Source: Ruania halotolerans (GTDB lineage: Bacteria; Actinomycetota; Actinomycetes; Actinomycetales; Beutenbergiaceae). Taken from it: 64,000 nucleotides of DNA. Made by a program: the position numbers and the translations under genes. The notes under the pieces were generated by a model. That model saw nothing but the letters and a program-made list of their open reading frames with translations, did no database searches and had not been told where the DNA came from. Positions 45,242-53,053 of the stretch are shown in pieces; positions within the stretch are counted from its first letter, which is position 1; each line of letters begins with the position of its first letter. The DNA is taken from the NCBI RefSeq assembly GCF_021049285.1, contig NZ_CP088017.1, positions 2,987,380 through 3,051,379 of the forward strand, read 5' to 3'.

Positions 45242-46560
45242 ACGCCTCCGGCTCGGAGAATCCTGAAGGTCCCGACGACGCAGCGGTGCCGGACTGGCAG
45301 GGGGCGCTCGCTGAGCACCTCGTGCGCCCCGCACGTGCGGACAAATCGTGGTCACCAGCGCTCGAGGGATGGCGGCCAGGGACGCCGGGGCCACCGGTGA
45401 GTGAGCTGGGCTCACCCGTGGTCACGCTCGACGTGGACGCACTCGGGCACAATCTGGCAGCAATGGCTTCCTGGGCACGCTCACGAGACGTTGACCTGGC
45501 GCCGCACGGCAAGACGACGATGTGCCCGGCACTGTGGCACTGGCAGGTCGCAGCAGGGGCGCGCGCCATCACAGTGGCGAACGTCACCGGGGCACGGATC
45601 GCCGTCGATGCTGGCATCGAGCGGGTGGTGATCGCGAACGAGGTGGTCGACCCGGGCGGTTTGGCCGAGCTCGCCGGGTTGCTCACGAAGGACCCAGACC
45701 TGGACCTCGTGTGCTGGGTCGACTCCGTGGCAGGAGCAACATGGATGAGCGAACACCTGCGCGCAGCCGGTGCGCCCCGGCCGCTCGGCGTATGCGTGGA
45801 GTTCGGCATGGCCGGTGGCCGGTCCGGGGCCTCGACCACGGAGGCAGCGATCGAGGTCGCCCGCGCGGTGCGGGTCTCACCCATGCTCGCGCTGCGTGGG
45901 GTGTCCGGTTACGAGGGCAGCTCACCGGCGCAGAGCGAGGCTGATCGGGAGCAGGACGCGATCGTCTTCCTCGACCAGCTGGCCGGTCTGTTCCTGGCCT
46001 GCGCTCCCCTGGTCGAGGCCGAGCAGCCGATCTTCAGCGCCGGCGGAAGCATGTACTTCGATCACGTGGCCGACGCCGCCGCTCGGATACGTGAGGTCCC
46101 CGGATCGGTGGTGCTCGTCCGATCGGGGTCCTCCCTCATCCATGACGACGGCCTGTTCGCACGGCTGACCCCGAGCACCAGGGGCCGCGGACCGGAGTTG
46201 CGCGCCGCCGCTCACGTGTGGTCCCGGGTACTCTCCGCCCCGGAGCCGGGACGGGCCATCCTGGACGCCGGGCGGCGCGACCTTCCGTTCGATGCGGGCC
46301 TGCCGGTTCCCCAGCGCGTGCACCGGGCACGCGGAGACGACACCGAGCAGCTCAGCCCGAACTGGTGGGCCACCGCGATGAACGATCAGCACCTGCACCT
46401 GGCAGGTAGCGGCGTCGAACTGCAGATCGGCGACCTCGTCCGGCTCGGGATCTCGCACCCGTGCACCCTGCTGGACAAGTGGCGGACGGTCCTGCTCGTG
46501 CAGAGCAGTGACGACTCGGGCCGCAGCCACGTGGTCGGGGCACTGGCGACGTCGTTCTGA
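45238..46560 (+). CDS. DSD1-like PLP-dependent D-amino acid enzyme (alanine racemase fold)
   Basis: A 440-residue fold-type III PLP enzyme. The cofactor lysine is probably Lys92 in APHGKTTMCP, the alanine-racemase-like barrel follows, and the C-terminal beta domain carries the His407-x-Cys409 pair in ISHPCTLLDKW, which binds zinc in D-serine dehydratase and D-threonine aldolase relatives. Expected reactions are D-serine or D-threonine dehydration, or D-threonine aldol cleavage. It overlaps the GH3 stop by 4 bases. With the deacylase and RidA across the locus it would complete a D-amino acid degradation route. Confidence 0.8.
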   Translation: MNASGSENPEGPDDAAVPDWQGALAEHLVRPARADKSWSPALEGWRPGTPGPPVSELGSPVVTLDVDALGHNLAAMASWARSRDVDLAPHGKTTMCPALWHWQVAAGARAITVANVTGARIAVDAGIERVVIANEVVDPGGLAELAGLLTKDPDLDLVCWVDSVAGATWMSEHLRAAGAPRPLGVCVEFGMAGGRSGASTTEAAIEVARAVRVSPMLALRGVSGYEGSSPAQSEADREQDAIVFLDQLAGLFLACAPLVEAEQPIFSAGGSMYFDHVADAAARIREVPGSVVLVRSGSSLIHDDGLFARLTPSTRGRGPELRAAAHVWSRVLSAPEPGRAILDAGRRDLPFDAGLPVPQRVHRARGDDTEQLSPNWWATAMNDQHLHLAGSGVELQIGDLVRLGISHPCTLLDKWRTVLLVQSSDDSGRSHVVGALATSF

Positions 46561-46612
46561 CCCTCGCACCGGCACCGTCCCGGAGCGCAGACGCACACGA
46601 AGGAGACACCTC

Positions 46613-49090
46613 ATGGAAAGCACGCCCCTGCACACGGGCTGGCAACTGCGCTCGGCCGGGCCGGCAGTCCCCGCGCAGATCCGCGAAGCGGTCGTTCCGG
46701 CCACCGTTCCGGGCTCGGTGCACACGGACCTGCTGGACGCCGGACTGATCCCGGATCCGTACCTGGGTGAGAACGAGAGCGCCCTGACCTGGATGCACCG
46801 GGCAGATTGGGTGTACGAGACGTCATTCGCCGCCGAGCCGCTCGACGTGGGTGATCGCGCCGCCCTGGTGTTCGAGGGGCTGGACACCGTCGCCACCATC
46901 ACCCTGAACGGTACCGTGATCGGGCAGACCGAGAACATGCACCGCAGGTACCGATTCGATGTGACCGGGCTGCTCGCCGAGGAGAACTCGCTGACGGTGT
47001 CCTTCACCGCGGCGCTGACCCGCGCGGAGGAGATCGCCCGCGAGGTCGGCGCCCGGCCGCACTCCTACGACCACCCGTTCAACGCGATCCGGAAGATGGC
47101 GTGCAGCTTTGGCTGGGACTGGGGCCCGGACCTGCAGACGGCCGGGATCTGGAAACCCGTACACCTGGAGCGGTGGCACGCGGCACGACTCGACCAGGTG
47201 CGCCCCCTGGTGACCGTGGGCGGGGACGGCCACGGACGGGTGGAGGTGCTCGTCGATGTCACCACCGCCGAGCCGCGAAGCACCCACTGGGTGCGTGCGG
47301 CGCTCACCAGTCCCGACGGCGCAGCACCGGTTGCCCAAGGTGAGGTCACCGTGGCCGACGGACGGGCCGCCGTCGTGCTTGACGTTCCGGACGCCCAGCT
47401 GTGGTGGCCGCACGGGTACGGTGCACAGCCGCGCTACTGCCTTGAGGTTTCCTTGATTGACGGCGAGACCACGCGGGATTCCTGGGAGCGGATGGTCGCG
47501 TTCCGGGAGGTCGTCGTGCGCGCCGAGCCCGACGAGGCCGGAACGTCGTTCGTGATCGAGATCAACGGCACCCCCGTCTTCGTCAAGGGGGCGAACTGGA
47601 TCCCTGATGACCACCTGCTCACCCGCATCACTGCCGAGCAGTACGCCCGCCGGGTGGACCAGAGCGTCGCCGCGAACATCAACCTGTTGCGCGTCTGGGG
47701 CGGAGGCATCTACGAGCAGGACGAGTTCTATGACGCCTGCGACGAGCGCGGCGTGCTGGTGTGGCAGGACTTCCTCCTGGCCTGCGCAGCCTACGCCGAA
47801 GAAGAACCGCTGCGCGGCGAGTTCGAAGCTGAGGCCCGCGACAATGTGCTGCGACTGATGAGCCACCCATCCCTGGTGCTCTGGTGCGGTGGGAACGAGA
47901 ACCTCTGGTTCTCGGTCGACCACGAGTGGGATGCACAGCTAGCGGGTGGCACCTGGGGATACGGCTACTACCACGACGTCTTCGCCCGCGTCGTCTCCGA
48001 GATCGACCCCACCCGCGCGTACATCGAGGGCAGCCCGGCCTCACCCGGTTTCGCGCCCTGGGAGAAGCATCCCAACGACCCCGATCACGGCCTCAAGCAC
48101 GAGTGGCAGGTCTGGAACCGGGTCGACTACTCCCACTACCGGGACGAGGCTCCCCGCTTTGTCTCCGAGTTCGGTTTCCAGGGACCGCCCACGTGGGCCA
48201 CTCTCACCCGGGCTCTGGAGCCGGAGGATCTGCACAAGGAGTCCCCGGCCTTCCTGTTGCACCAGAAGGCCCCGGACGGGAACGGCAAGCTCGACCGCGG
48301 CATGCGTCCGCACCTGGGCGTCCCGGGGGACTTCACCGACTGGCATTGGGCCGCCCAGCTCAACCAGGCGCACGCCGTGCGGTTCGCGGTCGAGCACTAC
48401 CGCTCACACTGGCCTCGCACGGCTGGTGCGATCGTGTGGCAGATCAACGACTGCTGGCCGGTGACCTCCTGGGCCGCGATCGACGGCGATGAACGGCCCA
48501 AACCCCTCTGGTACGCGATGCGCCAGGCGTATGCCCCGCGCCTGCTGACGGTTCAGCCCCGGGAGAAGGGTCTCGTGGTCGCGATCGCCAACGACACCGA
48601 CGCCCCGTGGGACGGTGTGCTGCATCTGGCCCGGGAACGTCTCGACGGCAGTGTGTGCACCGCGGACGAGACGTCGGTGCATGCCGCGCCACGATCGGTG
48701 ACGCTGGTGGACGTTCCGGACGAGCTCGCGATACCGGGCGACCCGGCACGGGAGGTTCTGTTCGCCACCCTGGGCGAGAACCGCGCCGTGCATCTGTTCG
48801 CCGAGAACAAGGACGTGGCGCTCGCCCCGGACGCGCTCACCGCGAGCGTCGAGCAGGTCCGTGGCGGGTACGGCGTGCACGTGCACGCGGCCTCGCTCGC
48901 GCTGGACGTCACGGTACTGGCCGACCGTCTCGCGCCCGACGCCCGCGCCGACCGCGCCCTCGACACGCTCCGCGCCGGGGAGACGATCACCATCCGCGTC
49001 CGCACCGAACATGAGGTAGAGCCCGATCTGCTCACCGCCTCACCAATCCTGCGCAGTTCCAACGACCTGCACGGCGCGGTCGTTCGATGA
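46613..49090 (+). CDS. Beta-mannosidase, glycoside hydrolase family 2
   Basis: An 825-residue enzyme with the GH2 layout: an N-terminal jelly roll (WQLRSAGPAVPAQIREAVVP), an immunoglobulin-like domain, a catalytic barrel with acid/base Glu429 in WCGGNENLW and nucleophile Glu519 in FVSEFGFQG, and C-terminal beta domains. MACSFGWDWGPDLQTAGIW is characteristic of beta-mannosidases rather than beta-galactosidases. It cuts terminal beta-mannose from mannooligosaccharides or N-glycan cores. AGGAG precedes the ATG at 46613. There is no signal peptide, so it acts after import. It is the last gene of the operon. Confidence 0.9.
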   Translation: MESTPLHTGWQLRSAGPAVPAQIREAVVPATVPGSVHTDLLDAGLIPDPYLGENESALTWMHRADWVYETSFAAEPLDVGDRAALVFEGLDTVATITLNGTVIGQTENMHRRYRFDVTGLLAEENSLTVSFTAALTRAEEIAREVGARPHSYDHPFNAIRKMACSFGWDWGPDLQTAGIWKPVHLERWHAARLDQVRPLVTVGGDGHGRVEVLVDVTTAEPRSTHWVRAALTSPDGAAPVAQGEVTVADGRAAVVLDVPDAQLWWPHGYGAQPRYCLEVSLIDGETTRDSWERMVAFREVVVRAEPDEAGTSFVIEINGTPVFVKGANWIPDDHLLTRITAEQYARRVDQSVAANINLLRVWGGGIYEQDEFYDACDERGVLVWQDFLLACAAYAEEEPLRGEFEAEARDNVLRLMSHPSLVLWCGGNENLWFSVDHEWDAQLAGGTWGYGYYHDVFARVVSEIDPTRAYIEGSPASPGFAPWEKHPNDPDHGLKHEWQVWNRVDYSHYRDEAPRFVSEFGFQGPPTWATLTRALEPEDLHKESPAFLLHQKAPDGNGKLDRGMRPHLGVPGDFTDWHWAAQLNQAHAVRFAVEHYRSHWPRTAGAIVWQINDCWPVTSWAAIDGDERPKPLWYAMRQAYAPRLLTVQPREKGLVVAIANDTDAPWDGVLHLARERLDGSVCTADETSVHAAPRSVTLVDVPDELAIPGDPAREVLFATLGENRAVHLFAENKDVALAPDALTASVEQVRGGYGVHVHAASLALDVTVLADRLAPDARADRALDTLRAGETITIRVRTEHEVEPDLLTASPILRSSNDLHGAVVR

Positions 49091-49099
49091 CCGGCGCCC

Positions 49100-49129
49100 T
49101 TGACCTCAAGTGCACTTGATGAAGTGAAC
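49100..49129 (+). promoter_or_regulatory. MerR/SoxR-type promoter with perfect palindrome
   Basis: TTGACC (49100-49105) is followed directly by the perfect 14-base palindrome TCAAGTGCACTTGA (49106-49119), and TGAACT follows a 19-base spacer. An overlong spacer filled by a CTCAAGT/ACTTGA dyad is the hallmark of MerR-family activators such as SoxR. The predicted transcription start falls at or next to the ATG at 49138, so the transcript may be leaderless. No merR-like gene is in the window. Confidence 0.6.
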
Positions 49130-49137
49130 TATCGGCC

Positions 49138-49563
49138 ATGACGAAATCGACCTCTCCTCCGGACGCTTCCGCTGCCGACGTCGCCGCACTCGTTGCCCGC
49201 GTCGCTGACCTTGAACGTGCACAGCTCGCCGAGGATGTCGACGCCTTCGTCGCGTTGTTCGACGCCAATGCCGTTTGGGTGAGTGCCGGTGGTGTGCGCC
49301 TGATCGGCCGGCCCGCGATCGCCGAGTTCACTGCGAAGGTTCTCCCGGGGGCGTTCGTCAACGGGTCGGTGCGGTTCGAGGTCGAACACATCAGGTTCAT
49401 CACCCCGGACGTGGCGATGACCGGCGTGAATCAGGAGTACCTGACGATCGACGGCCAGCCGCTATTGCCCCGCCAGGAGGGGCGGCCCAGCTACCTCTGG
49501 TTGCGCCAGGGTGGCCAGTGGCTGATCGCGAGCGGGCAGAACACGGCCGTGCCGGCACCCTGA
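49138..49563 (+). CDS. SnoaL/DUF4440-like (NTF2 superfamily) protein
   Basis: A 141-residue cone-shaped NTF2-like protein. It has an N-terminal helix (VAALVARVADLERAQLAEDV), DAFVALFDANAVWVSAGGVRL, a middle helix with GRPAIAEFTAKVL, and C-terminal strands ending in YLWLRQGGQWLIASGQNT. The SgcJ/EcaC and DUF4440 group has members with steroid-isomerase-like or unknown roles. It has no ribosome-binding site and a MerR-type promoter immediately upstream, suggesting induction by a redox or small-molecule signal. Substrate unknown. Confidence 0.72.
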   Translation: MTKSTSPPDASAADVAALVARVADLERAQLAEDVDAFVALFDANAVWVSAGGVRLIGRPAIAEFTAKVLPGAFVNGSVRFEVEHIRFITPDVAMTGVNQEYLTIDGQPLLPRQEGRPSYLWLRQGGQWLIASGQNTAVPAP

Positions 49564-49783
49564 GCCGATCGTCGCGAAACAATGGGTCCGGGAGTTGGTG
49601 GGCTCACTGAACTCCTGCAGCTCGGAGGTCAGCTCATCGGTGCTGACGGTGCCTTTGGCTCACCAGAAACCCGTGCGCCTAGTCTGCGACTCTCGGCGCC
49701 GCGAGCTGTCCGCCGCAGATGCCGGACGCGCTCATCGGACCTACCGTGGAAGAACCGCAGTCCCTCAACCGAGAGGAGTACCG

Positions 49784-50332
49784 ATGACCACGCTCACCAA
49801 CGCCAAGGTCGCATTCCTGGCCACCGACGGGTACGAGGACAGCGAGCTGACCTCGCCGTGGGAAGCCGTCACCAGTGAAGGCGCCCAGGCAGTGCTCGTC
49901 TCCCCCTCATCCGGCTCCATCGCCGGCAAGAATGGGCATGAGCAGCAGGTCGATCTGAGTGCCGCCGACGCAGACGCTGGCGAGTTCGCCGCGCTCGTCC
50001 TACCAGGCGGTGTCGTGAACGCCGATCACCTGCGTATGGACGAGGCTGCTGTGGCCTTCACCCGCGCGTTCTTCGCCCAGCACAAGCCCGTCGCGGTGAT
50101 CTGCCACGGAGCATGGATCCTCACCGACGCCGAGGTTCTCGACGGCCGCACGCTCACCTCCTACCCGAGCCTGCGTACCGACCTGAAGAACGCCGGCGCC
50201 ACCTGGGTGGACGAGGAGGTGGTGGTCGATCAGGGGATGGTCTCCAGCCGCACACCGGATGATCTCCCGGCATTCAATGCCAAGCTCATCGAAGAGATCC
50301 GCGAAGGCGCCCACTCGGGCCAGACCACCTGA
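49784..50332 (+). CDS. DJ-1/PfpI family protein (type 1 glutamine amidotransferase-like)
   Basis: A 182-residue protein with nucleophile elbow Cys107 in AVICHGAW and an acidic partner Glu18 in DGYEDSEL, the PfpI/YhbO arrangement. LPGGVVNADHLRMDEAAV and LTSYPSLRTDLKNAGATW are typical of the subfamily. Members act as proteases, glyoxalases or deglycases under carbonyl and oxidative stress. GAGGAG precedes the ATG at 49784. The 220 bases before it show no clear regulatory element. Confidence 0.88.
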   Translation: MTTLTNAKVAFLATDGYEDSELTSPWEAVTSEGAQAVLVSPSSGSIAGKNGHEQQVDLSAADADAGEFAALVLPGGVVNADHLRMDEAAVAFTRAFFAQHKPVAVICHGAWILTDAEVLDGRTLTSYPSLRTDLKNAGATWVDEEVVVDQGMVSSRTPDDLPAFNAKLIEEIREGAHSGQTT

Positions 50333-50385
50333 GCATTGCGCTGGCCGGTCGGTCGATTCCGCCCATACCTCGCTCGTACGGGGAT

Positions 50386-51363
50386 ATGGTCGAGGTCACC
50401 GACCCGGAGCACGTGATGATGGACCGGCCCCATCAGGTCCACGACCAGCAGCAGACAGTGCGCACCTATGCGAGCGCCGGGCACTTCAAGGGGGAGATCG
50501 TCGAGGTGCGCGGCGCGCCGGGGGCGGTGGACGTGATCGGCCAGCAGGGGACGATGACCACTCGCGCTAGCGAGGTGGAGGTCGTGCACCACAGCGGCCC
50601 CACAGGCTCGCGGCTGCGAGTCTTCGAGATGCCGGATGACCCGGAGTCGCCCACCTACGGCCCCGTCCGGCACGACTTCTCCGGCATTCCTCGATGGGCG
50701 CGCACTCTGCGGACGGTATGGATCGTGGTGCTCGTGCTCGCGATCCTCGCCCTGAACGGGATCTACCTGGGCGAGATCGGCGCGAATGTGCCCCTTCCCT
50801 GGGCGGTGGCCATGGTGGCAGCCATCGGGATCGCCGGTATCCCACTGCTGTTGAGCATCCGGGCCACTCGCCGAGGACTGGTTCACGCGGAGCCGATCGA
50901 GCGCACGATCGGCGTGTTCGAGGCGTCTGGACTGCCCATGGAGGACGAGGCGACCGCCGCGGTCTACCGGGGTGGTGCCCGGACCGGCGCGGGGCGCATG
51001 CCCGTCGTCGACTACACCCTGAGCCGTCTCACTCGTGCCGGATTCGTCGGCAGCCACGTGCTGACGGGATTCATCGGCTACACCCTTGCTTTCGTGCCGC
51101 TGGGTGCGATCACGTTCGGTATCGCCCAGTTCGTCCCGGACGAGTCGTGGCGTACGGTCGCCGCGGTCGTCGTCGTGATCGGACAGCCGCTCTGCGCCGT
51201 GCTCGCCTGGCACCTGTTGCTCCTGGTGGTGGCAAGGACGCGGTACCACTCGCCGCTCAAGGAACGCGCCGCCGCCTACTACCGGCGACCTCGGCGATCG
51301 ACGGCAACCTGGTTCTGCGTCTACCTGCTCATCACCGTCTGCATCGTGTGGCTGGTCTGGTAG
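50386..51363 (+). CDS. Multi-pass membrane protein of unknown function
   Basis: A 325-residue protein. The first roughly 100 residues are soluble and rich in Val/His/Glu, without a known motif. Five hydrophobic segments follow, at about residues 107-128, 135-157, 227-248, 255-285 and 303-325. A cytoplasmic loop between the second and third spans carries a conserved-looking GVFEASGLPMEDEATAAVYR. The start is uncertain (ATG 50386 or internal ATGs about 11 residues later). It is convergent with the CGNR gene and nothing nearby suggests a role. Confidence 0.6.
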   Translation: MVEVTDPEHVMMDRPHQVHDQQQTVRTYASAGHFKGEIVEVRGAPGAVDVIGQQGTMTTRASEVEVVHHSGPTGSRLRVFEMPDDPESPTYGPVRHDFSGIPRWARTLRTVWIVVLVLAILALNGIYLGEIGANVPLPWAVAMVAAIGIAGIPLLLSIRATRRGLVHAEPIERTIGVFEASGLPMEDEATAAVYRGGARTGAGRMPVVDYTLSRLTRAGFVGSHVLTGFIGYTLAFVPLGAITFGIAQFVPDESWRTVAAVVVVIGQPLCAVLAWHLLLLVVARTRYHSPLKERAAAYYRRPRRSTATWFCVYLLITVCIVWLVW

Positions 51364-51398
51364 TTCCTCCAGCGCCGTTGAATCCTGTCCTGTCTACC

Positions 51399-51932
51399 TC
51401 AGGCATGACGCGCACGATGTCGCCGCACAGCGGCCCGGTTCGCACAGCGCACTGAGCAGTACCGCTGCCGCCCGTTGCGGGTGATGTCCACCACGACGGC
51501 GGAGCAGGAGTCTCCTGGTGCCTCGCCGGCCGCGCACCGGGAGAGGCGGTGCATCCCGCGGGTGGTCAGGTGCAGTGCGGTGCCCACGCTGATCACGGCG
51601 GCGAGCACGTGCGGCAGGGAGTGGCCGTAGTCGCGATAGTGCAGATGCCAGCCCTCATCGTCATGGTCGCTGAGCCGAGGATAGGCAGTCACGGCCGCCA
51701 TCTGCGCGTTCAACACTTCCGCACGCGTCCGTTCGTCCGGAGCGTCCACCACGGTGAGCCAGTCATCGATCACCGAGCGGGTCTGCGTATGGTCCGGTGG
51801 AGCATCTGGGAACGGCTGCGTCATCCCGAACTCGCGGGTGCGTGCCTCGATCCCGGCCCGGTCGGCCGGCCAGTCATTCGCTAGCGAGGCGGCCAGCAGC
51901 ACCGCATACTCGCCGTAAGGGTTGAGATGCAT
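51399..51932 (-). CDS. CGNR zinc finger transcription factor-like protein
   Basis: A 177-residue protein. The N-terminal ABATE-like helical domain begins NPYGEYAVLLAASLAND. The C-terminal CGNR zinc finger has four cysteines (RLSRCAAGEAPGDSCS and RYCSVRCANRAAVRRHRAR), the last forming the CxxRCANR variant of the CGNR box. The family is thought to sense ligands and bind DNA. It is divergent from a small CxxC protein, with only 25 bases between the starts, so both promoters overlap and autoregulation is likely. Confidence 0.82.
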   Translation of the reverse strand: MHLNPYGEYAVLLAASLANDWPADRAGIEARTREFGMTQPFPDAPPDHTQTRSVIDDWLTVVDAPDERTRAEVLNAQMAAVTAYPRLSDHDDEGWHLHYRDYGHSLPHVLAAVISVGTALHLTTRGMHRLSRCAAGEAPGDSCSAVVVDITRNGRQRYCSVRCANRAAVRRHRARHA

Positions 51933-51957
51933 AACGGCATTACATCATGGTTGCTCC

Positions 51958-52203
51958 ATGACCACCGATCAGATGCACGATTCCCTCCTCGCCAGCCCGG
52001 CGCCGTCAGGCACTCCAGCACCACCGGACGCAACGCACGAGCACGGATGGACGATCGAATCCGCCCACCGCACCTCGATCGGACGCGTCCTCTACGTGCG
52101 CTGCGCCACCTGTGGCGCGCGCCGAGTGGACCTGCAGGGCCAGGGCGAGGGGCCGCCGTCGGCGATCACGCGCATCACATCACAGCGAACTGAGCGACGG
52201 TAG
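51958..52203 (+). CDS. Small CxxC protein of unknown function
   Basis: An 81-residue protein. After a variable Ser/Pro-rich start the core reads HGWTIESAHRTSIGRVLYVRCATCGARRVDLQ, a single CxxC knuckle like half of a zinc ribbon. The ATG at 51958 is chosen because it starts the open segment closest to the divergent CGNR gene; no strong ribosome-binding site is seen. Pairing with the CGNR regulator suggests a regulon partner or target. Function unknown. Confidence 0.5.
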   Translation: MTTDQMHDSLLASPAPSGTPAPPDATHEHGWTIESAHRTSIGRVLYVRCATCGARRVDLQGQGEGPPSAITRITSQRTERR

Positions 52204-52274
52204 CGCGACCCGCGCCCACTGCACAGACCGGGGCGGAGCGCCGTTGACCGACACCCCGCTCCGGGAGCATGCGG

Positions 52275-52430
52275 TCAGTGCTCGTCGTAGTGGTCCCCGT
52301 GTTCGGCGTGCTTGTGCCCGTCGTGCACGTAGTCGACGTGGTCCTCGTGTGAGACCGCCTCATGCCCGCAGTTCTCCCCGTGGGCGTGATCGGCGGTGGT
52401 GTGTTCAGCCTGTGCGTGCGTGGTGCTCAT
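52275..52430 (-). CDS. His-rich small metal-binding protein (51 residues)
   Basis: A 51-residue peptide with sixteen histidines: CGHEAVSHEDHVDYVHDG then HKHAEHGDHYDEH at the end. Similar peptides occur next to metal-responsive regulators in actinobacteria and are sometimes labelled zinc transporter-related, without proof. It probably buffers zinc or a similar ion in the cytoplasm. It starts inside the 3' end of the ArsR gene (26-base overlap, different frame), so both are one transcript. Confidence 0.7.
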   Translation of the reverse strand: MSTTHAQAEHTTADHAHGENCGHEAVSHEDHVDYVHDGHKHAEHGDHYDEH

Positions 52431-52779
52431 CGTGATCATTCCTCTCGATTGTCTTCATCGGCCCGTCGGTAGCGAGGGGCTCTCGGACGTGTGCGAGCGC
52501 ATCGGCGACAACGTGCGAGACGTGCCTGTCGCTGACGCGGTACTTCACCTCTTTGCCTGCGCGGTCTGCGGTGACAAGACTGCTCTGCCGCAGCGTTCGT
52601 AGGTGCTGTGAGACCAGCGGCTGCGACATTCCGGTGGCCGTCACGAGCGCCCCCACAGTGTTCGGTTCTTCACCGAGGAGGCACAGCAACCGCAGTCTCG
52701 ACTCGTTGCCGAGCACCTTGAACAACTGCGCCGCTTCTGCCACACCGGATGTCTCGTACACAGACCGATCCGACCACAC
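52405..52779 (-). CDS. ArsR/SmtB-family metal-sensing repressor
   Basis: A 124-residue winged-helix regulator. The recognition helix region is SQPLVSQHLRTLRQSSLV. The alpha-5 metal site fits the SmtB/CzrA pattern DxHx10HxxE exactly: Asp84, His86, His97, Glu100 in SDRHVSHVVADALAHVRE. That predicts zinc (or cobalt/nickel) sensing rather than arsenic. The C-terminal tail has extra His/Asp residues. The first possible start (GTG 52779) abuts a large operator and may be leaderless; GTGs at 52761 and 52743 are alternatives. It is co-transcribed with the His-rich peptide. Confidence 0.85.
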   Translation of the reverse strand: MWSDRSVYETSGVAEAAQLFKVLGNESRLRLLCLLGEEPNTVGALVTATGMSQPLVSQHLRTLRQSSLVTADRAGKEVKYRVSDRHVSHVVADALAHVREPLATDGPMKTIERNDHDEHHARTG

Positions 52780-52809
52780 ATATATACATATTGCAATACG
52801 TACATGTGT
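52778..52809. promoter_or_regulatory. Large AT-rich palindromic operator for the ArsR-type repressor
   Basis: A 32-base dyad centred on ATTGCAAT, with 13 of 16 pairs matching; the outer arms are ACATAT and ATGTGT. It is the most AT-rich stretch of the region and overlaps the start of the arsR-like gene. The TATATA inside can act as the -10 box on the minus strand, so repressor binding would block its own transcription. SmtB-type operators have similar long AT-rich dyads. Confidence 0.65.
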
Positions 52810-53053
52810 CGGGACTGGTTCTCACATCTGCGGATGCCCGGCCTCATCCAGGTGATCGCGGATTCATCGCCCAGAACCGGTTCGAACTCGAAAGTGCATG
52901 CCGTTGTCGTCGGCAGTCGGTCAGGGTCCTCGGACGACGGAACCAGGGTCGCCTCAGGGACGTAACCCATTCTTTCCGGACGGCATCCGGAATACGTTCG
53001 AAACGTCCAGACGTAGACGTCGTCGCACATCCCCGAGGATGCGGAGCACCACA

